Source: Thalassospira profundimaris WP0211
Lineage (GTDB): Bacteria > Pseudomonadota > Alphaproteobacteria > Rhodospirillales > Thalassospiraceae
Direction: 5' to 3'
Length of the DNA: 64,000 nucleotides
Assembly (NCBI RefSeq): GCF_000300275.1
Contig: NZ_AMRN01000001.1
Coordinates: forward strand, 558,001-622,000
In this document: positions 18,749-27,261 of the stretch, piece by piece
Position numbering within the stretch: position 1 is the stretch's first letter
Layout: each line of letters starts with the position of its first letter
Notes under the pieces: model-generated
What the model was told of the DNA's origin: nothing
Database searches by the model: none
Seen by the model: the letters and a program-made list of their open reading frames with translations, nothing else
Position numbers and translations under genes: made by a program

Positions 18749-18843
18749 CAAACAATCCTGCGGCTTTCATCCTGTTCTTGATTGGGTTCTTGCGCCCGAT
18801 TGGGGGACAATGTAGGTTAACCACACTTCTTAACCGTAATTAA

Positions 18844-20082
18844 TTGGTAATCACAGTGCCAAGTGACTTAAATCGAAAGAGTGTCCTTCTGATCATCTCG
18901 GGCGGCATTGCCGCCTATAAGGTGCTTGAGGTGATCCGTCGGTTGCGTGATCGCGGGATCCATATCCGCGCTATCCTGACCAAGGGTGGGGCCGAGTTCG
19001 TGACACCGCTTTCGGTGGCGGCACTGACTGAAAACAAGGTCTATCAGGATCTGTTTTCCCTGACCGACGAAGCGGAAATGGGCCATATCCGACTCTCGCG
19101 TGAGGCGGACCTTGTTCTGGTCGCCCCGGCAAGTGCCGATATTCTGGCCAAGATGGCGACCGGACAGGCCGGTGATCTGGCGACAACTGCGTTACTTGCG
19201 ACCAACAAGCCGGTGATGATTGCCCCCGCAATGAATGTCGAGATGTGGAACCATCCGGCGACGCAAGCCAATATCGCCACCCTTGAAAGCCGTGGCGTGC
19301 TCCGCGTCGGCCCAGCGTCTGGCGACCTTGCCTGCGGCGAATTCGGATCGGGCCGTTTGGCCGAACCGGCCGAGATTATCGCAAGTGTTGTTGATTTTCT
19401 GGAACAGCAAGGCGCGCCCAAACCCCTTGCGGGTAAAAAGGCGGTGGTCACCAGCGGCCCGACCCATGAGCCGATTGATCCGGTGCGTTACATCGCCAAC
19501 CGATCCTCGGGCAAGCAGGGCCATGCCATTGCCGAGGCGCTGGCACAGGCCGGTGCAGATGTGACGCTGGTGACGGGTCCGGTAACCCTGCCCGATCCCG
19601 CAGGGGTGAAGGTCGTGCGCATCGAAACCGCACGCGAGATGCTGGGGGCCGTGCAGGCCGCACTCCCCGCTGATATTGCCGTTTGTGCCGCGGCGGTGGC
19701 CGATTGGCGCACGGCTGATGAAGCCGGTCAGAAGCTTAAGAAAGATGGATCGGGGGTGATCCCGGACCTGAAGCTTTCGGAAAATCCGGACATTCTGGCA
19801 ACCATCAGCAAGTCCGGGCCAATGCGCCCGGGGCTCGTCATCGGTTTTGCCGCCGAAACCGAAAATGTTACCGACCATGCGCGGGCCAAACGGGCACGCA
19901 AGGGGTGTGACTGGATCCTGGCCAATGATGTGGCGCCCGCAACCGGAACCTTTGGCGGTGATGATAACGAGATTTGCCTGATTTCAGGTGACGACGAAAC
20001 CACAGATGAACGGTGGGAACGCCAAAGTAAGACCGGGGTTGCCCGTGCGTTAAGAGCGCGCATCATCAAACATTTTTCCTGA
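18844..20082 (+). CDS. coaBC: Bifunctional phosphopantothenoylcysteine decarboxylase/synthetase CoaBC
   Basis: About 412 residues. The N-terminal CoaC flavoprotein (GGIAAYK, LVAPASADILAKMATGQAGDL, then PAMNVEMW with the flavin/active-site region) decarboxylates PPC; the C-terminal CoaB domain (VVTSGPTHEPIDPVRYIANRSSGKQGHAIA) joins 4'-phosphopantothenate and cysteine. Both act in coenzyme A synthesis. There is no ATG near the start: TTG 18844, GTG 18856 or GTG 18881 are possible and none has a good Shine-Dalgarno, so the exact start is unsure. dut follows, as in many proteobacteria. Confidence 0.95.
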   Translation: MVITVPSDLNRKSVLLIISGGIAAYKVLEVIRRLRDRGIHIRAILTKGGAEFVTPLSVAALTENKVYQDLFSLTDEAEMGHIRLSREADLVLVAPASADILAKMATGQAGDLATTALLATNKPVMIAPAMNVEMWNHPATQANIATLESRGVLRVGPASGDLACGEFGSGRLAEPAEIIASVVDFLEQQGAPKPLAGKKAVVTSGPTHEPIDPVRYIANRSSGKQGHAIAEALAQAGADVTLVTGPVTLPDPAGVKVVRIETAREMLGAVQAALPADIAVCAAAVADWRTADEAGQKLKKDGSGVIPDLKLSENPDILATISKSGPMRPGLVIGFAAETENVTDHARAKRARKGCDWILANDVAPATGTFGGDDNEICLISGDDETTDERWERQSKTGVARALRARIIKHFS

Positions 20083-20156
20083 CGGGCGTATCCCGGAAGG
20101 CAGACAGAACGATTAGATCGGCAGATGATCCTGCCGGGACAAGACAAGGATAGACG

Positions 20157-20621
20157 ATGTCGCTTTTAAGCGTTGATTTAAAGCAGCTTCCGCACGGGGC
20201 GGATTTGCCGTTACCGGAATACGCAACCGCGCAGTCAGCCGCAGTTGATTTGCAGGCTGCGATTGACGGGACGCTGGTTCTGGCACCGGGCAAACGTGCC
20301 ATGGTCGAAACCGGTATCGCCATCGCCCTGCCCGCCGGGTTTGAGGCACAGGTGCGTCCGCGATCGGGTCTGGCTGCGAAAAACGGGGTTACGGTCCTTA
20401 ATAGCCCCGGCACGATTGATGCCGATTATCGCGGCGAGATCAAAGTCATCCTGATTAATCATGGTGACGAAGCCTTTGAAATCGAGCGCGGCATGCGCAT
20501 TGCCCAGCTGGTGGTCGCACCGGTGGCGCAAGTGACATGGAACGCCGTAGAAGACTTGAATGAAACCGCGCGCGGTGCGGGTGGTTTCGGTTCGACCGGA
20601 ACAGCCAGCCCGGCCCGATAG
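20157..20621 (+). CDS. dut: dUTP diphosphatase
   Basis: 154 residues, a trimeric dUTPase that hydrolyses dUTP to dUMP, protecting DNA from uracil and feeding dTMP synthesis. The five motifs are present: [41 protein letters not shown] and the C-terminal P-loop-like [10 protein letters not shown]. It lies 74 bases after coaBC on the same strand. Confidence 0.97.
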   Translation: MSLLSVDLKQLPHGADLPLPEYATAQSAAVDLQAAIDGTLVLAPGKRAMVETGIAIALPAGFEAQVRPRSGLAAKNGVTVLNSPGTIDADYRGEIKVILINHGDEAFEIERGMRIAQLVVAPVAQVTWNAVEDLNETARGAGGFGSTGTASPAR

Positions 20622-20714
20622 GCCAGGGAAAGCATGCTGGTCGATCCGGTTTGATGCTATCTGGTTATGCCGTCTGGGGGGATGGCTGAACCGCAAGGGG
20701 AGTTGAGTGAAAAG

Positions 20715-21170
20715 ATGCTGAAGCTTTCTAAGAAGATGCTGTTTGCGATCGAGGCGGTCGTGGACATTGCCTATAACGCGGCGGGTGAGCCGGTCCAGAG
20801 CCGGGATATCACCGCGCGTCAGGGCATTCCGAAACGCTATCTTGAACAGACGTTGCAACAGTTGGTGCGTGCCGACATTCTGGTCGGCGTGCGCGGCCCG
20901 CGCGGGGGATATCGGCTGGCGCGTGAACGTCGTCGCATCACGCTTGCCGATATCGTGTCGGTGATCCGGTCGATGGAAACATCCGATGACCCGATCGAGG
21001 ATCCGGCAGGATCGCCACTGGGCAAGGAAGTCGTCCGTCCGCTGTGGCGGGAACTGCAGGACGAAATGATGAAGCAGCTTGAAAAAATCACGGTCGAAGA
21101 CCTGTGCAACCGGGCACGTGATGCGGGCCTGCGCAGCGGGATTGAAGAGTCCCCGGATTTCATCATTTGA
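20715..21170 (+). CDS. Rrf2-family transcriptional regulator next to cysK
   Basis: 151 residues from the ATG at 20715, with AAGGGGAG twelve bases upstream; the frame is open to 20667 but MLKLSKKMLFAIEAVVDIA is the family start. The winged HTH follows (SRDITARQGIPKRYLEQTLQQLVRADILVGVRGPRGGYRL). The three clustered cysteines that hold the Fe-S cluster in IscR/NsrR are absent, so it is not a standard Fe-S sensor and is closer in style to CymR-like regulators of cysteine genes. Position just before cysK supports control of cysteine synthesis (inference). Confidence 0.85.
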   Translation: MLKLSKKMLFAIEAVVDIAYNAAGEPVQSRDITARQGIPKRYLEQTLQQLVRADILVGVRGPRGGYRLARERRRITLADIVSVIRSMETSDDPIEDPAGSPLGKEVVRPLWRELQDEMMKQLEKITVEDLCNRARDAGLRSGIEESPDFII

Positions 21171-21373
21171 TCTTATCGGGGTGCAGCGGTTTGGTGTATC
21201 GTCATTGCACAAGAAACTGCTGCTATTGAAGGTAAAACTACAAGTTTATGGAACGTTGCCCGGCACAGGATCTGTAAAAAATCTTTCAATCCGTTTGACC
21301 CGGATAAATAGCGAGATAAATACAGATCAAAGATGTGCTTGATGGCAAAAATACAGAAACGTGCGAGGAAAAC

Positions 21374-22324
21374 ATGACTGAGTTTCGCGGCAAGATTTAC
21401 GACAGCATCATCGACACCATTGGCGCAACGCCGCTGGTGCGCCTTTCGCGACTGGCAGAGGCCGAAGGTGTCAAAGCCGATCTGATCGGCAAGCTTGAAT
21501 TCTTTAACCCGCTGGCCTCGGTCAAGGACCGTATTGGTCTGGCGATGATCGAAAATGCCGAGAAATCCGGCAAGATCAAGCCGGGCGCAACCTTGGTGGA
21601 GCCGACATCGGGCAATACCGGTATTGCGCTGGCCTTTGTGGCGGCAGCCAAGGGTTACAAGCTGATCCTGACCATGCCCGAAAGCATGTCGCTGGAACGT
21701 CGCAAGATGCTGATGCTTTTGGGCGCGCAGATTGATCTGACCCCGGCGGCCAAGGGCATGAAGGGTGCGGTTGCCCGTGCCGAGGAACTGGTTTCGGAAA
21801 TTGACGGTGCCGTCATGCTTCAGCAGTTTGACAACCCGGCCAACCCGGAAATCCACCGCAACACCACGGCCGAGGAAATCATCAAGGATACCGCCGGCAA
21901 GGTGGATATCTTTGTTGCCGGTGTTGGTACCGGCGGAACCCTGACCGGGGTTGGCGAAGTGCTTAAAAAGCATAACCCGAACATCCAGATCGTTGCTGTT
22001 GAGCCCGAAGACAGCCCGGTCATTTCCGGTGGCGCACCCGGCCCGCATAAAATTCAGGGCATTGGTGCCGGTTTCATTCCGGGCAACCTCAATATCGATG
22101 TCATCGACAAGGTCATGACCATCGGCAACGAGACTGCCTTTGCCACCGCCCGCAAGCTTGCCAGCATCGAAGGCCTTCCGACCGGCATTTCGTCCGGTGC
22201 AGCGGTCGCTGCCGGGATCGAGCTTGGCCAGCTGCCGGAAAACGAAGGCAAGCGCATTGTTGTGATCATACCGAGCTTTGCCGAACGGTATCTTTCGACC
22301 CCGTTGTTCGAAGGCCTGCAATAA
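21374..22324 (+). CDS. cysK: Cysteine synthase A
   Basis: 316 residues from the ATG at 21374 (GAGGAAAAC upstream). It is the PLP enzyme O-acetylserine sulfhydrylase, making cysteine from O-acetylserine and sulfide. The PLP lysine is Lys51 in [20 protein letters not shown] binds the cofactor and substrate, [12 protein letters not shown] holds the phosphate, and ISSGAAVAA follows. A preceding Rrf2 regulator and a 200-base leader suggest regulated expression; a terminator follows directly. Confidence 0.97.
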   Translation: MTEFRGKIYDSIIDTIGATPLVRLSRLAEAEGVKADLIGKLEFFNPLASVKDRIGLAMIENAEKSGKIKPGATLVEPTSGNTGIALAFVAAAKGYKLILTMPESMSLERRKMLMLLGAQIDLTPAAKGMKGAVARAEELVSEIDGAVMLQQFDNPANPEIHRNTTAEEIIKDTAGKVDIFVAGVGTGGTLTGVGEVLKKHNPNIQIVAVEPEDSPVISGGAPGPHKIQGIGAGFIPGNLNIDVIDKVMTIGNETAFATARKLASIEGLPTGISSGAAVAAGIELGQLPENEGKRIVVIIPSFAERYLSTPLFEGLQ

Positions 22325-22348
22325 GCAGCCTGAAAGACCAAAGATTTC

Positions 22349-22380
22349 AAAGGGTCCGGCACGATGTGCCGGGCCTTTTT
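22349..22380 (+). terminator. Intrinsic terminator after cysK
   Basis: A GGTCCGGCAC/GTGCCGGGCC stem with a three-base loop (22353-22375) is flanked by AAAG and followed by a T-run up to 22380. Confidence 0.85.
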
Positions 22381-22550
22381 CGTTGGCGGAATGCGGGGCT
22401 CTGGCTTGGTTGATTGAGCAAGCGAAGCATTTCGTTTCGATATAAATATGAAATCTTTGCTTGAGGCCACTGTTCCATGGGCTATATGCAAAAGCCTAGT
22501 GGATTACCATCTGATCTGATGACCGACGTTCTGACAGGAAGCCCACCCGC

Positions 22551-23354
22551 GTGAGTGATTTCGATTTCAGCGAAAATGAAGTGCAACGCTATGCCCGCCA
22601 TATCGTCCTTAAGGAGGTTGGCGGCACGGGGCAGATGAAGCTCAAACGCGGTCGGGTTCTGATCGTTGGTGCGGGGGGGCTTGGATCGCCGCTTGCGATG
22701 TATCTGGCGGCTGCCGGGGTCGGCACGATTGGCATTGTCGATGCCGACACGGTCGAACTCTCGAACCTGCAACGTCAGATCGCGCATGGCATGAAGGATA
22801 TCGGAACGCCCAAGGTCGACAGTGCCAAGGCGACCATGGCGGATATGAACCCCGAAGTTACCGTGCAGGCCCATAACACCCGGCTTGATGCCAGCAACGT
22901 CTTGGATCTGATTGCCGATTATGATGTGATTGCCGACGGGTCGGATAATTTCGATACGCGCTTTTTACTCAATGATGCCTGCTACCACGCGGGCAAGACG
23001 CTGGTTTCCGGTGCTGCCCTTCGTTTTGACGGGCAGGTATCGACCTTCAAGGCCCATCTGGGTGTGCCGCATCCCTGTTATCGCTGCATTTATCACGCCC
23101 CGCCGCCCGAAGACGCCATTCCGTCCTGTGCGCAGGGCGGCGTTTTGGGATCGGTTGTCGGCATGGTTGGCGGCATTCAGGCGACAGAGGTGCTTAAGGA
23201 ACTGATGGGCATTGGTGATGGCCTTTCCGGGCAGCTTCTGATTATTGATGCGCTGTCCTCCTCGTTCCGCAAGATCAGGGTGCCCCGCGATCCGGGCTGC
23301 CCGACCTGTTCAGAAAACGCCACAATCAAGGACCTGTCTATTCATGAGCACTGA
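22551..23354 (+). CDS. HesA/MoeB/ThiF-family adenylyltransferase
   Basis: 267 residues from a GTG at 22551. E1-like ATP-binding fold: RYARHIVLKEVGGTGQMKL, the nucleotide loop VGAGGLGSPL, VELSNLQRQ, a likely catalytic cysteine in PSCAQGGVLG, and a zinc site formed by CYRC and CPTC. Such proteins adenylate the C-terminal glycines of MoaD or ThiS for molybdopterin or thiamine sulfur transfer. No moaD, thiS or rhodanese domain is nearby; instead a DsrE-like gene overlaps its 3' end by 11 bases, hinting at sulfur relay. MoeB and ThiF cannot be told apart here. Confidence 0.9.
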   Translation: MSDFDFSENEVQRYARHIVLKEVGGTGQMKLKRGRVLIVGAGGLGSPLAMYLAAAGVGTIGIVDADTVELSNLQRQIAHGMKDIGTPKVDSAKATMADMNPEVTVQAHNTRLDASNVLDLIADYDVIADGSDNFDTRFLLNDACYHAGKTLVSGAALRFDGQVSTFKAHLGVPHPCYRCIYHAPPPEDAIPSCAQGGVLGSVVGMVGGIQATEVLKELMGIGDGLSGQLLIIDALSSSFRKIRVPRDPGCPTCSENATIKDLSIHEH

Positions 23355-23775
23355 GTCTGATACGCCAAAAAAGCTTTCCCTGGTGGTGTTTTCCGGGACC
23401 TATGAAAAGGTTCATTACGCCCTCGTAATGGCATCGGCTGCCTTGGCGTCGGGCCGTGAAGTGACACTGTTCTTCACCATGGATGCCAGCCGGGCGCTGT
23501 TTGCGCCGTCGGGTTGGCGTCATCTGCGCACCGAGGTTGACGGGGCGACGGCGACATCGATTGATCTCAGTTATTCGACGCGCGGCATCGGCACTTTCGA
23601 AGAATTGTTGTCGGCCTGTGCCAGCCTCAATGCCAAGTTCATGATCTGCGAGATGGGCCTGCGCGCCCTTGGCCTTGAAAATCAGGCAAAGCGTGAAGAA
23701 TTGGCAATCGAGACCGGCGGTGTTGTCACGTTCCTGAACGATGCCAAGCAGAATGGCGAGATGCTGTTCATCTGA
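23344..23775 (+). CDS. DsrE-family sulfur-relay-like protein
   Basis: 143 residues from the ATG at 23344, which overlaps the preceding ThiF/MoeB gene. The fold pattern is that of DsrE/F proteins: KLSLVVFSGTYEKVHYALVMASAALASGREVTLFFTMDA, then SACASLNAKFMICEMGLRALGL with Cys in FMICEMG at the position used for persulfide transfer in many DsrE-like proteins, and GGVVTFLNDA. It may hand sulfur to or from the adjacent adenylyltransferase (inference). Confidence 0.85.
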   Translation: MSTESDTPKKLSLVVFSGTYEKVHYALVMASAALASGREVTLFFTMDASRALFAPSGWRHLRTEVDGATATSIDLSYSTRGIGTFEELLSACASLNAKFMICEMGLRALGLENQAKREELAIETGGVVTFLNDAKQNGEMLFI

Positions 23776-23796
23776 TCTTTGAGGTTCACGTTCGCC

Positions 23797-24486
23797 CTAG
23801 CTTGCCAGAAGCTTGACGCCCAGGCCGGCAAGGCAGATGCCAACACCACGTTCGATCCATGATTTGATCGCAGCAATGCGCGCCTGCACCGATGGCAGGG
23901 TCAGGGCTGTTGCGACAAGCGCAAACCAGATCATGTGGCAGGCCGCGATATAAACCCCATACGCGACTTCCTGCGCCACCGCGGTGTCTGGTGAAATCAC
24001 CTGACTGAACAGCGATACGATAAACAACATGGTTTTGGGGTTGAGCGCATTGCAGGCAAAACCGATCCAAAACGCCGATCCGCTGTTCTGTGTCCGACGG
24101 GTTTGGTTTTGATCCGGCTGATCAGAAGGTTTGACGTTCGAAGCACTTTTGCTGTGATCTGGCCTGCCCAGCAGGCGTCGAATATCCGGCCAAAGCGCCG
24201 ATACGCCAAGCCAGATCAGATAAGCCGCCCCAAGGTAGCGCAGAGCTGACAAAACCCAGACATTGCTGGCAAAAACAACACCAAGCCCGATCAGCGTGTA
24301 GCCGAGATGTACTGAAACGCCGGTGCCGATCCCGATGGCGCAGAGCACACCTGCCCGCCGTCCGCGTGCAAGGGCGATCCGGGTTACCATCGCAAAGTCC
24401 GGACCGGGGCTGATCACGGCGAGAATGGTGATGATGCCAACGGCAATGATTTCCATCGATAAGATATCGCCTGTCCATTCGGGCAT
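23797..24486 (-). CDS. LysE-family amino-acid exporter
   Basis: 229 residues from the ATG at 24486, with AAAGGATCAC upstream. Six hydrophobic segments and the family signature ISPGPDFAMVTRIALARGRRAG near residues 23-42, followed by GIGTGVSVHLGYTLIGLG. LysE/RhtB proteins export amino acids such as lysine, threonine or homoserine lactone across the inner membrane. A short polar, Ser/Asp/Gln-rich loop (about 110-140) is ordinary for the family. The divergent LysR gene probably regulates it. Confidence 0.9.
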   Translation of the reverse strand: MPEWTGDILSMEIIAVGIITILAVISPGPDFAMVTRIALARGRRAGVLCAIGIGTGVSVHLGYTLIGLGVVFASNVWVLSALRYLGAAYLIWLGVSALWPDIRRLLGRPDHSKSASNVKPSDQPDQNQTRRTQNSGSAFWIGFACNALNPKTMLFIVSLFSQVISPDTAVAQEVAYGVYIAACHMIWFALVATALTLPSVQARIAAIKSWIERGVGICLAGLGVKLLAS

Positions 24487-24506
24487 GATGTGATCCTTTG
24501 TGAATG

Positions 24507-24535
24507 ATGAATTCATTTGATGTGTGAGTGAATTC
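24507..24535. promoter_or_regulatory. Inverted repeat between lysE-type and lysR-type genes
   Basis: GAATTCA (24509-24515) and TGAATTC (24529-24535) form a perfect 7-bp inverted repeat with a 13-base spacer; the first arm is itself part of the palindrome ATGAATTCAT (24507-24516). Its place between divergent genes fits a LysR-type operator. Confidence 0.5.
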
Positions 24536-24586
24536 AGTATCAAACTGTTCAGATCGCCGGAAAATCGAAAAATACTGGTATTTGTT

Positions 24587-25501
24587 GTGAGTAATATTCA
24601 CAGAAAACGCAGTTTGCCACCCTTGGCGGCCCTGCCCGCCTTTGAGGCCGCAGCCCGCCATCAGAGCTTTTCGCGTGCGGCGGATGAGCTTAATCTGACG
24701 CATGGTGCGATCAGTCGCGCGGTTGCACAAATCGAGGAACGTCTGGGTGTTAAACTGTTTGTTCGGCGCAATCGGCGTGTCTGGCTGACGGCCGCAGGTG
24801 AGCGGTTGTTGAAGGCAACAACGGTTGCGCTTGATGGGCTTGATCAGGCGATTGAGGATATCCATCGCCATGACAAGTCATCCCCGATATTGACCGTATC
24901 GTGCGAGCCCAGCCTTGCGATGCGTTGGTTGATGCCGCGTCTTGGCGATTTTCGCGAGGCCAACCCGGATCTGAATATTGATCTGAGACTGGCGGGCGGG
25001 CCGGTGGATTTGTTGGCGGATGGCTGCGATGTTGCCATCCGGCGTGCGGATTACGGGATTTCCGAGCATTACATCACCACCCGACTTTGGCCGGAATATG
25101 CGGGGCCGGTTTGCGATCCGGAATGCTGGGAAACCATCCTTTCAAGGGATTTGTCCAACGCCCGCTGGCTTCATACGCGAACGCGCCCCGATGCATGGGA
25201 TGACTGGAAACGCAGCAGCGGCAGCACGGCAACCCCAGCAAGCGAGCAGTATTTCGATCATTTCTTCTTCGCCCTGCAGGCAGCCGTGAACCGGCTTGGT
25301 ACGGCGATTGGTCCCTTGCCGCTTGTGGCTGATGATCTGGCGTCCGGGCGGCTGATAGCGCCGCATGGCATGGCCCCGACGGGCTTTGATTATGTCCTGA
25401 TCACGCTTGATCCGCCCAAGCGTGATCCGCGAATTGCGCTGTTTTTTGACTGGTTGATGGCCAAGGCAACTGACATGGAGCATGCGATTTCACCAGCCTG
25501 A
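24587..25501 (+). CDS. LysR-family transcriptional regulator (GcvA-like)
   Basis: 304 residues from GTG 24587; the frame opens earlier at 24524 but that reads through the operator region. HTH: LPPLAALPAFEAAARHQSFSRAADELNLTHGAISRAVAQIE, then the PBP2 effector domain starting near residue 90 with SCEPSLAMRWLMPRL. It is divergent from the LysE-type exporter, a common arrangement in which the regulator senses the exported amino acid (ArgP/LysG logic), though this one belongs to the GcvA subgroup. Confidence 0.9.
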   Translation: MSNIHRKRSLPPLAALPAFEAAARHQSFSRAADELNLTHGAISRAVAQIEERLGVKLFVRRNRRVWLTAAGERLLKATTVALDGLDQAIEDIHRHDKSSPILTVSCEPSLAMRWLMPRLGDFREANPDLNIDLRLAGGPVDLLADGCDVAIRRADYGISEHYITTRLWPEYAGPVCDPECWETILSRDLSNARWLHTRTRPDAWDDWKRSSGSTATPASEQYFDHFFFALQAAVNRLGTAIGPLPLVADDLASGRLIAPHGMAPTGFDYVLITLDPPKRDPRIALFFDWLMAKATDMEHAISPA

Positions 25502-25577
25502 CTGTGATCAAGGAACTGGTTGGCCGTGCATCACCTCGGAACATTGATTGCGTGCGAAGCGTTTGGGGAATGTTTGA

Positions 25578-26123
25578 ATGGCAAGGGTTTATCGCATGCT
25601 GACCGACCTTCCCTATTTCGCCACGGCGGAAAAATACTTCGATATTGGCGTGATCGATATGATTGCGCGTCTGGTGGCGGCAACAGTCATTGGCATGCTG
25701 ATCGGGTTGAACCGAGATGTGAATGGCAAGCCAACCGGCATGCGCACCCTTGCCCTTGTGTCGCTTGGTGCGGCGGTGGTGTCGGTCGTGGCGGTCCATT
25801 TTCAGGATCTGATTGATCATCCCGACGCGCTGTCACGTGTGGTTCAGGGGATTTTGCAGGGTGTTTTGACCGGGATCGGTTTCATTGGTGCCGGTGTTAT
25901 TTTGCGCGAGCCAAAGAACATGTCGGTCACGGGGCTTACCACCGCTGCGACCGTCTGGATGACGGCAGCGCTTGGCATCGCCTGTGCGCTTGCGGCCTGG
26001 CATATCGTGATTATTGCAACCGTCTTGACCTTTATTATCCTGGTCGCGCTGAAACCGGTCGAACTCATGCTGGTGCGCTGGGTTGGCAATTCAGAGGCCG
26101 CCAAGGACGCCAAGGAGAGCTAG
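25578..26123 (+). CDS. MgtC/SapB-family membrane protein
   Basis: 181 residues with about five hydrophobic segments. Signature stretches: RLVAATVIGMLIGLNRDVNGKPTGMRTLALVSLGAA, GILQGVLTGIGFIGAGVILRE and VTGLTTAATVWMTAALGIACA. MgtC proteins affect growth in low magnesium and modulate F-type ATP synthase in some pathogens; in environmental bacteria the role is open. It lacks the C-terminal extension of long MgtC forms. Monocistronic. Confidence 0.9.
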   Translation: MARVYRMLTDLPYFATAEKYFDIGVIDMIARLVAATVIGMLIGLNRDVNGKPTGMRTLALVSLGAAVVSVVAVHFQDLIDHPDALSRVVQGILQGVLTGIGFIGAGVILREPKNMSVTGLTTAATVWMTAALGIACALAAWHIVIIATVLTFIILVALKPVELMLVRWVGNSEAAKDAKES

Positions 26124-26170
26124 GGGCAATTTAGGGTAATCCGCGCCTCCGCGCCCTGGCTGGGTTGCAC

Positions 26171-27232
26171 TTAGAAATCCTCGCCCTCGCGGAAGGCGGC
26201 AAGGTCGTCAATGCGGTGATAGGGCAGAAGCGTCTGAAGGTTTTCGGGCGGTGTGCCGTTCATCAGGTCATGCAGGTGGCGGGCAAGTACTTCGCCGACA
26301 TGGCGCTGCGGCTGGTAGTAATAGGCAAGTTTTTGTTTCGAAAGCATGCGAAACGGCATGCCGCCAAAGCCGACAACACCAATTCCGTCGCGGATGGTGT
26401 CCATGCCAAGTTCCATCAATGCCTCAAGCGCGCCGATCATGGTCATCTGACTTGCGCAGACAACAGCCGTGACATCGCGCTGATTGGCAAAAAGTCGTGT
26501 TGTTGATTCGCGCGCAGCCCGCACGGAAATTTCCGACGGCATCCAGATCAGGCTATCGGGATCAAGCCCCGCATCGACCATGGCCCGGCGGGCCCCCTGT
26601 TTGCGATATCCGAAAAAGGTCAAGGCTTCGGGCGGGTCGATAATGCCGATATTGCGGTGGCCATCATCAAGCAACCGTTTTACTGCATCATAGGCCGCCT
26701 GTTCGTCATCATGATCGACAAAGGCATGCGGGGTCAGAAGTTCTGTCCGGCCAAAGCTGACAAACGGAAAGTCATGTTGCAGACAGTATTTCGCGCGACT
26801 GTCTTGCAAGGTGGTGCGTGAAAATACCACGGCATCGGCAAGGCGTTGGGTATGGACCTTGCGCACCGGATCAAGCGGATCTTCGCCGCGGGTCTGGGCC
26901 AGCACCAAGAGGGAATAGTTATCGGCTTCAAGACCCTGGGTTAGGCTTTCGACCTGTGCCAGAAAGCCCGGGTCGCCGTAATCACCGACTTCGGGGGAAT
27001 ACAGAATGGAACAAACCTGCATGGTTTTGCCGGTTCGAAGCATGACGCCACGGGCATCTGGCTGATAACCGATTTCTGCTGCGGCTGCCTTTACGCGGGC
27101 GACGGTGTCGGGTTTGACTTCCGGCCCGTCTTTAAGCGCACGCGATACCGTCGTGATCGATAGACCAAGGCGATCGGCAATCGTACGCAAATTGGGGCGA
27201 GCAGCAGGCATATACAGGTCCGTTCCATTCAA
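26171..27232 (-). CDS. LacI-family regulator of the glucoside locus
   Basis: 353 residues. N-terminal HTH TIADRLGLSITTVSRALKDGPEV with hinge-helix region, then a periplasmic-binding-protein-like sugar domain (VVFSRTTLQDSRAKYC, VDHDDEQAAYDAVKRLLDDGHRNIGII, VVGFGGMPFRML). It is encoded 29 bases downstream of the beta-glucosidase on the same strand and next to a sugar ABC transporter, so it most likely represses both by binding the palindrome at 28751-28770 until a glucoside or glucose binds. It resembles AglR-type regulators of rhizobial glucoside loci. Confidence 0.92.
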   Translation of the reverse strand: MNGTDLYMPAARPNLRTIADRLGLSITTVSRALKDGPEVKPDTVARVKAAAAEIGYQPDARGVMLRTGKTMQVCSILYSPEVGDYGDPGFLAQVESLTQGLEADNYSLLVLAQTRGEDPLDPVRKVHTQRLADAVVFSRTTLQDSRAKYCLQHDFPFVSFGRTELLTPHAFVDHDDEQAAYDAVKRLLDDGHRNIGIIDPPEALTFFGYRKQGARRAMVDAGLDPDSLIWMPSEISVRAARESTTRLFANQRDVTAVVCASQMTMIGALEALMELGMDTIRDGIGVVGFGGMPFRMLSKQKLAYYYQPQRHVGEVLARHLHDLMNGTPPENLQTLLPYHRIDDLAAFREGEDF

Positions 27233-27261
27233 ATTTCGGACAATCTAAGCGCCCGGTTGGC

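Noticed and set aside
18585-18824. 79-codon minus-strand frame with a hydrophobic stretch after the deacetylase gene
   Set aside because: It spans a terminator and the end of the opposite gene; no ribosome site or homology recognised.
20235-22321. Minus-strand frames of 325 and 382 codons opposite dut/Rrf2 and cysK
   Set aside because: Composition is that of antisense GC-rich coding DNA, and the sense genes are certain.
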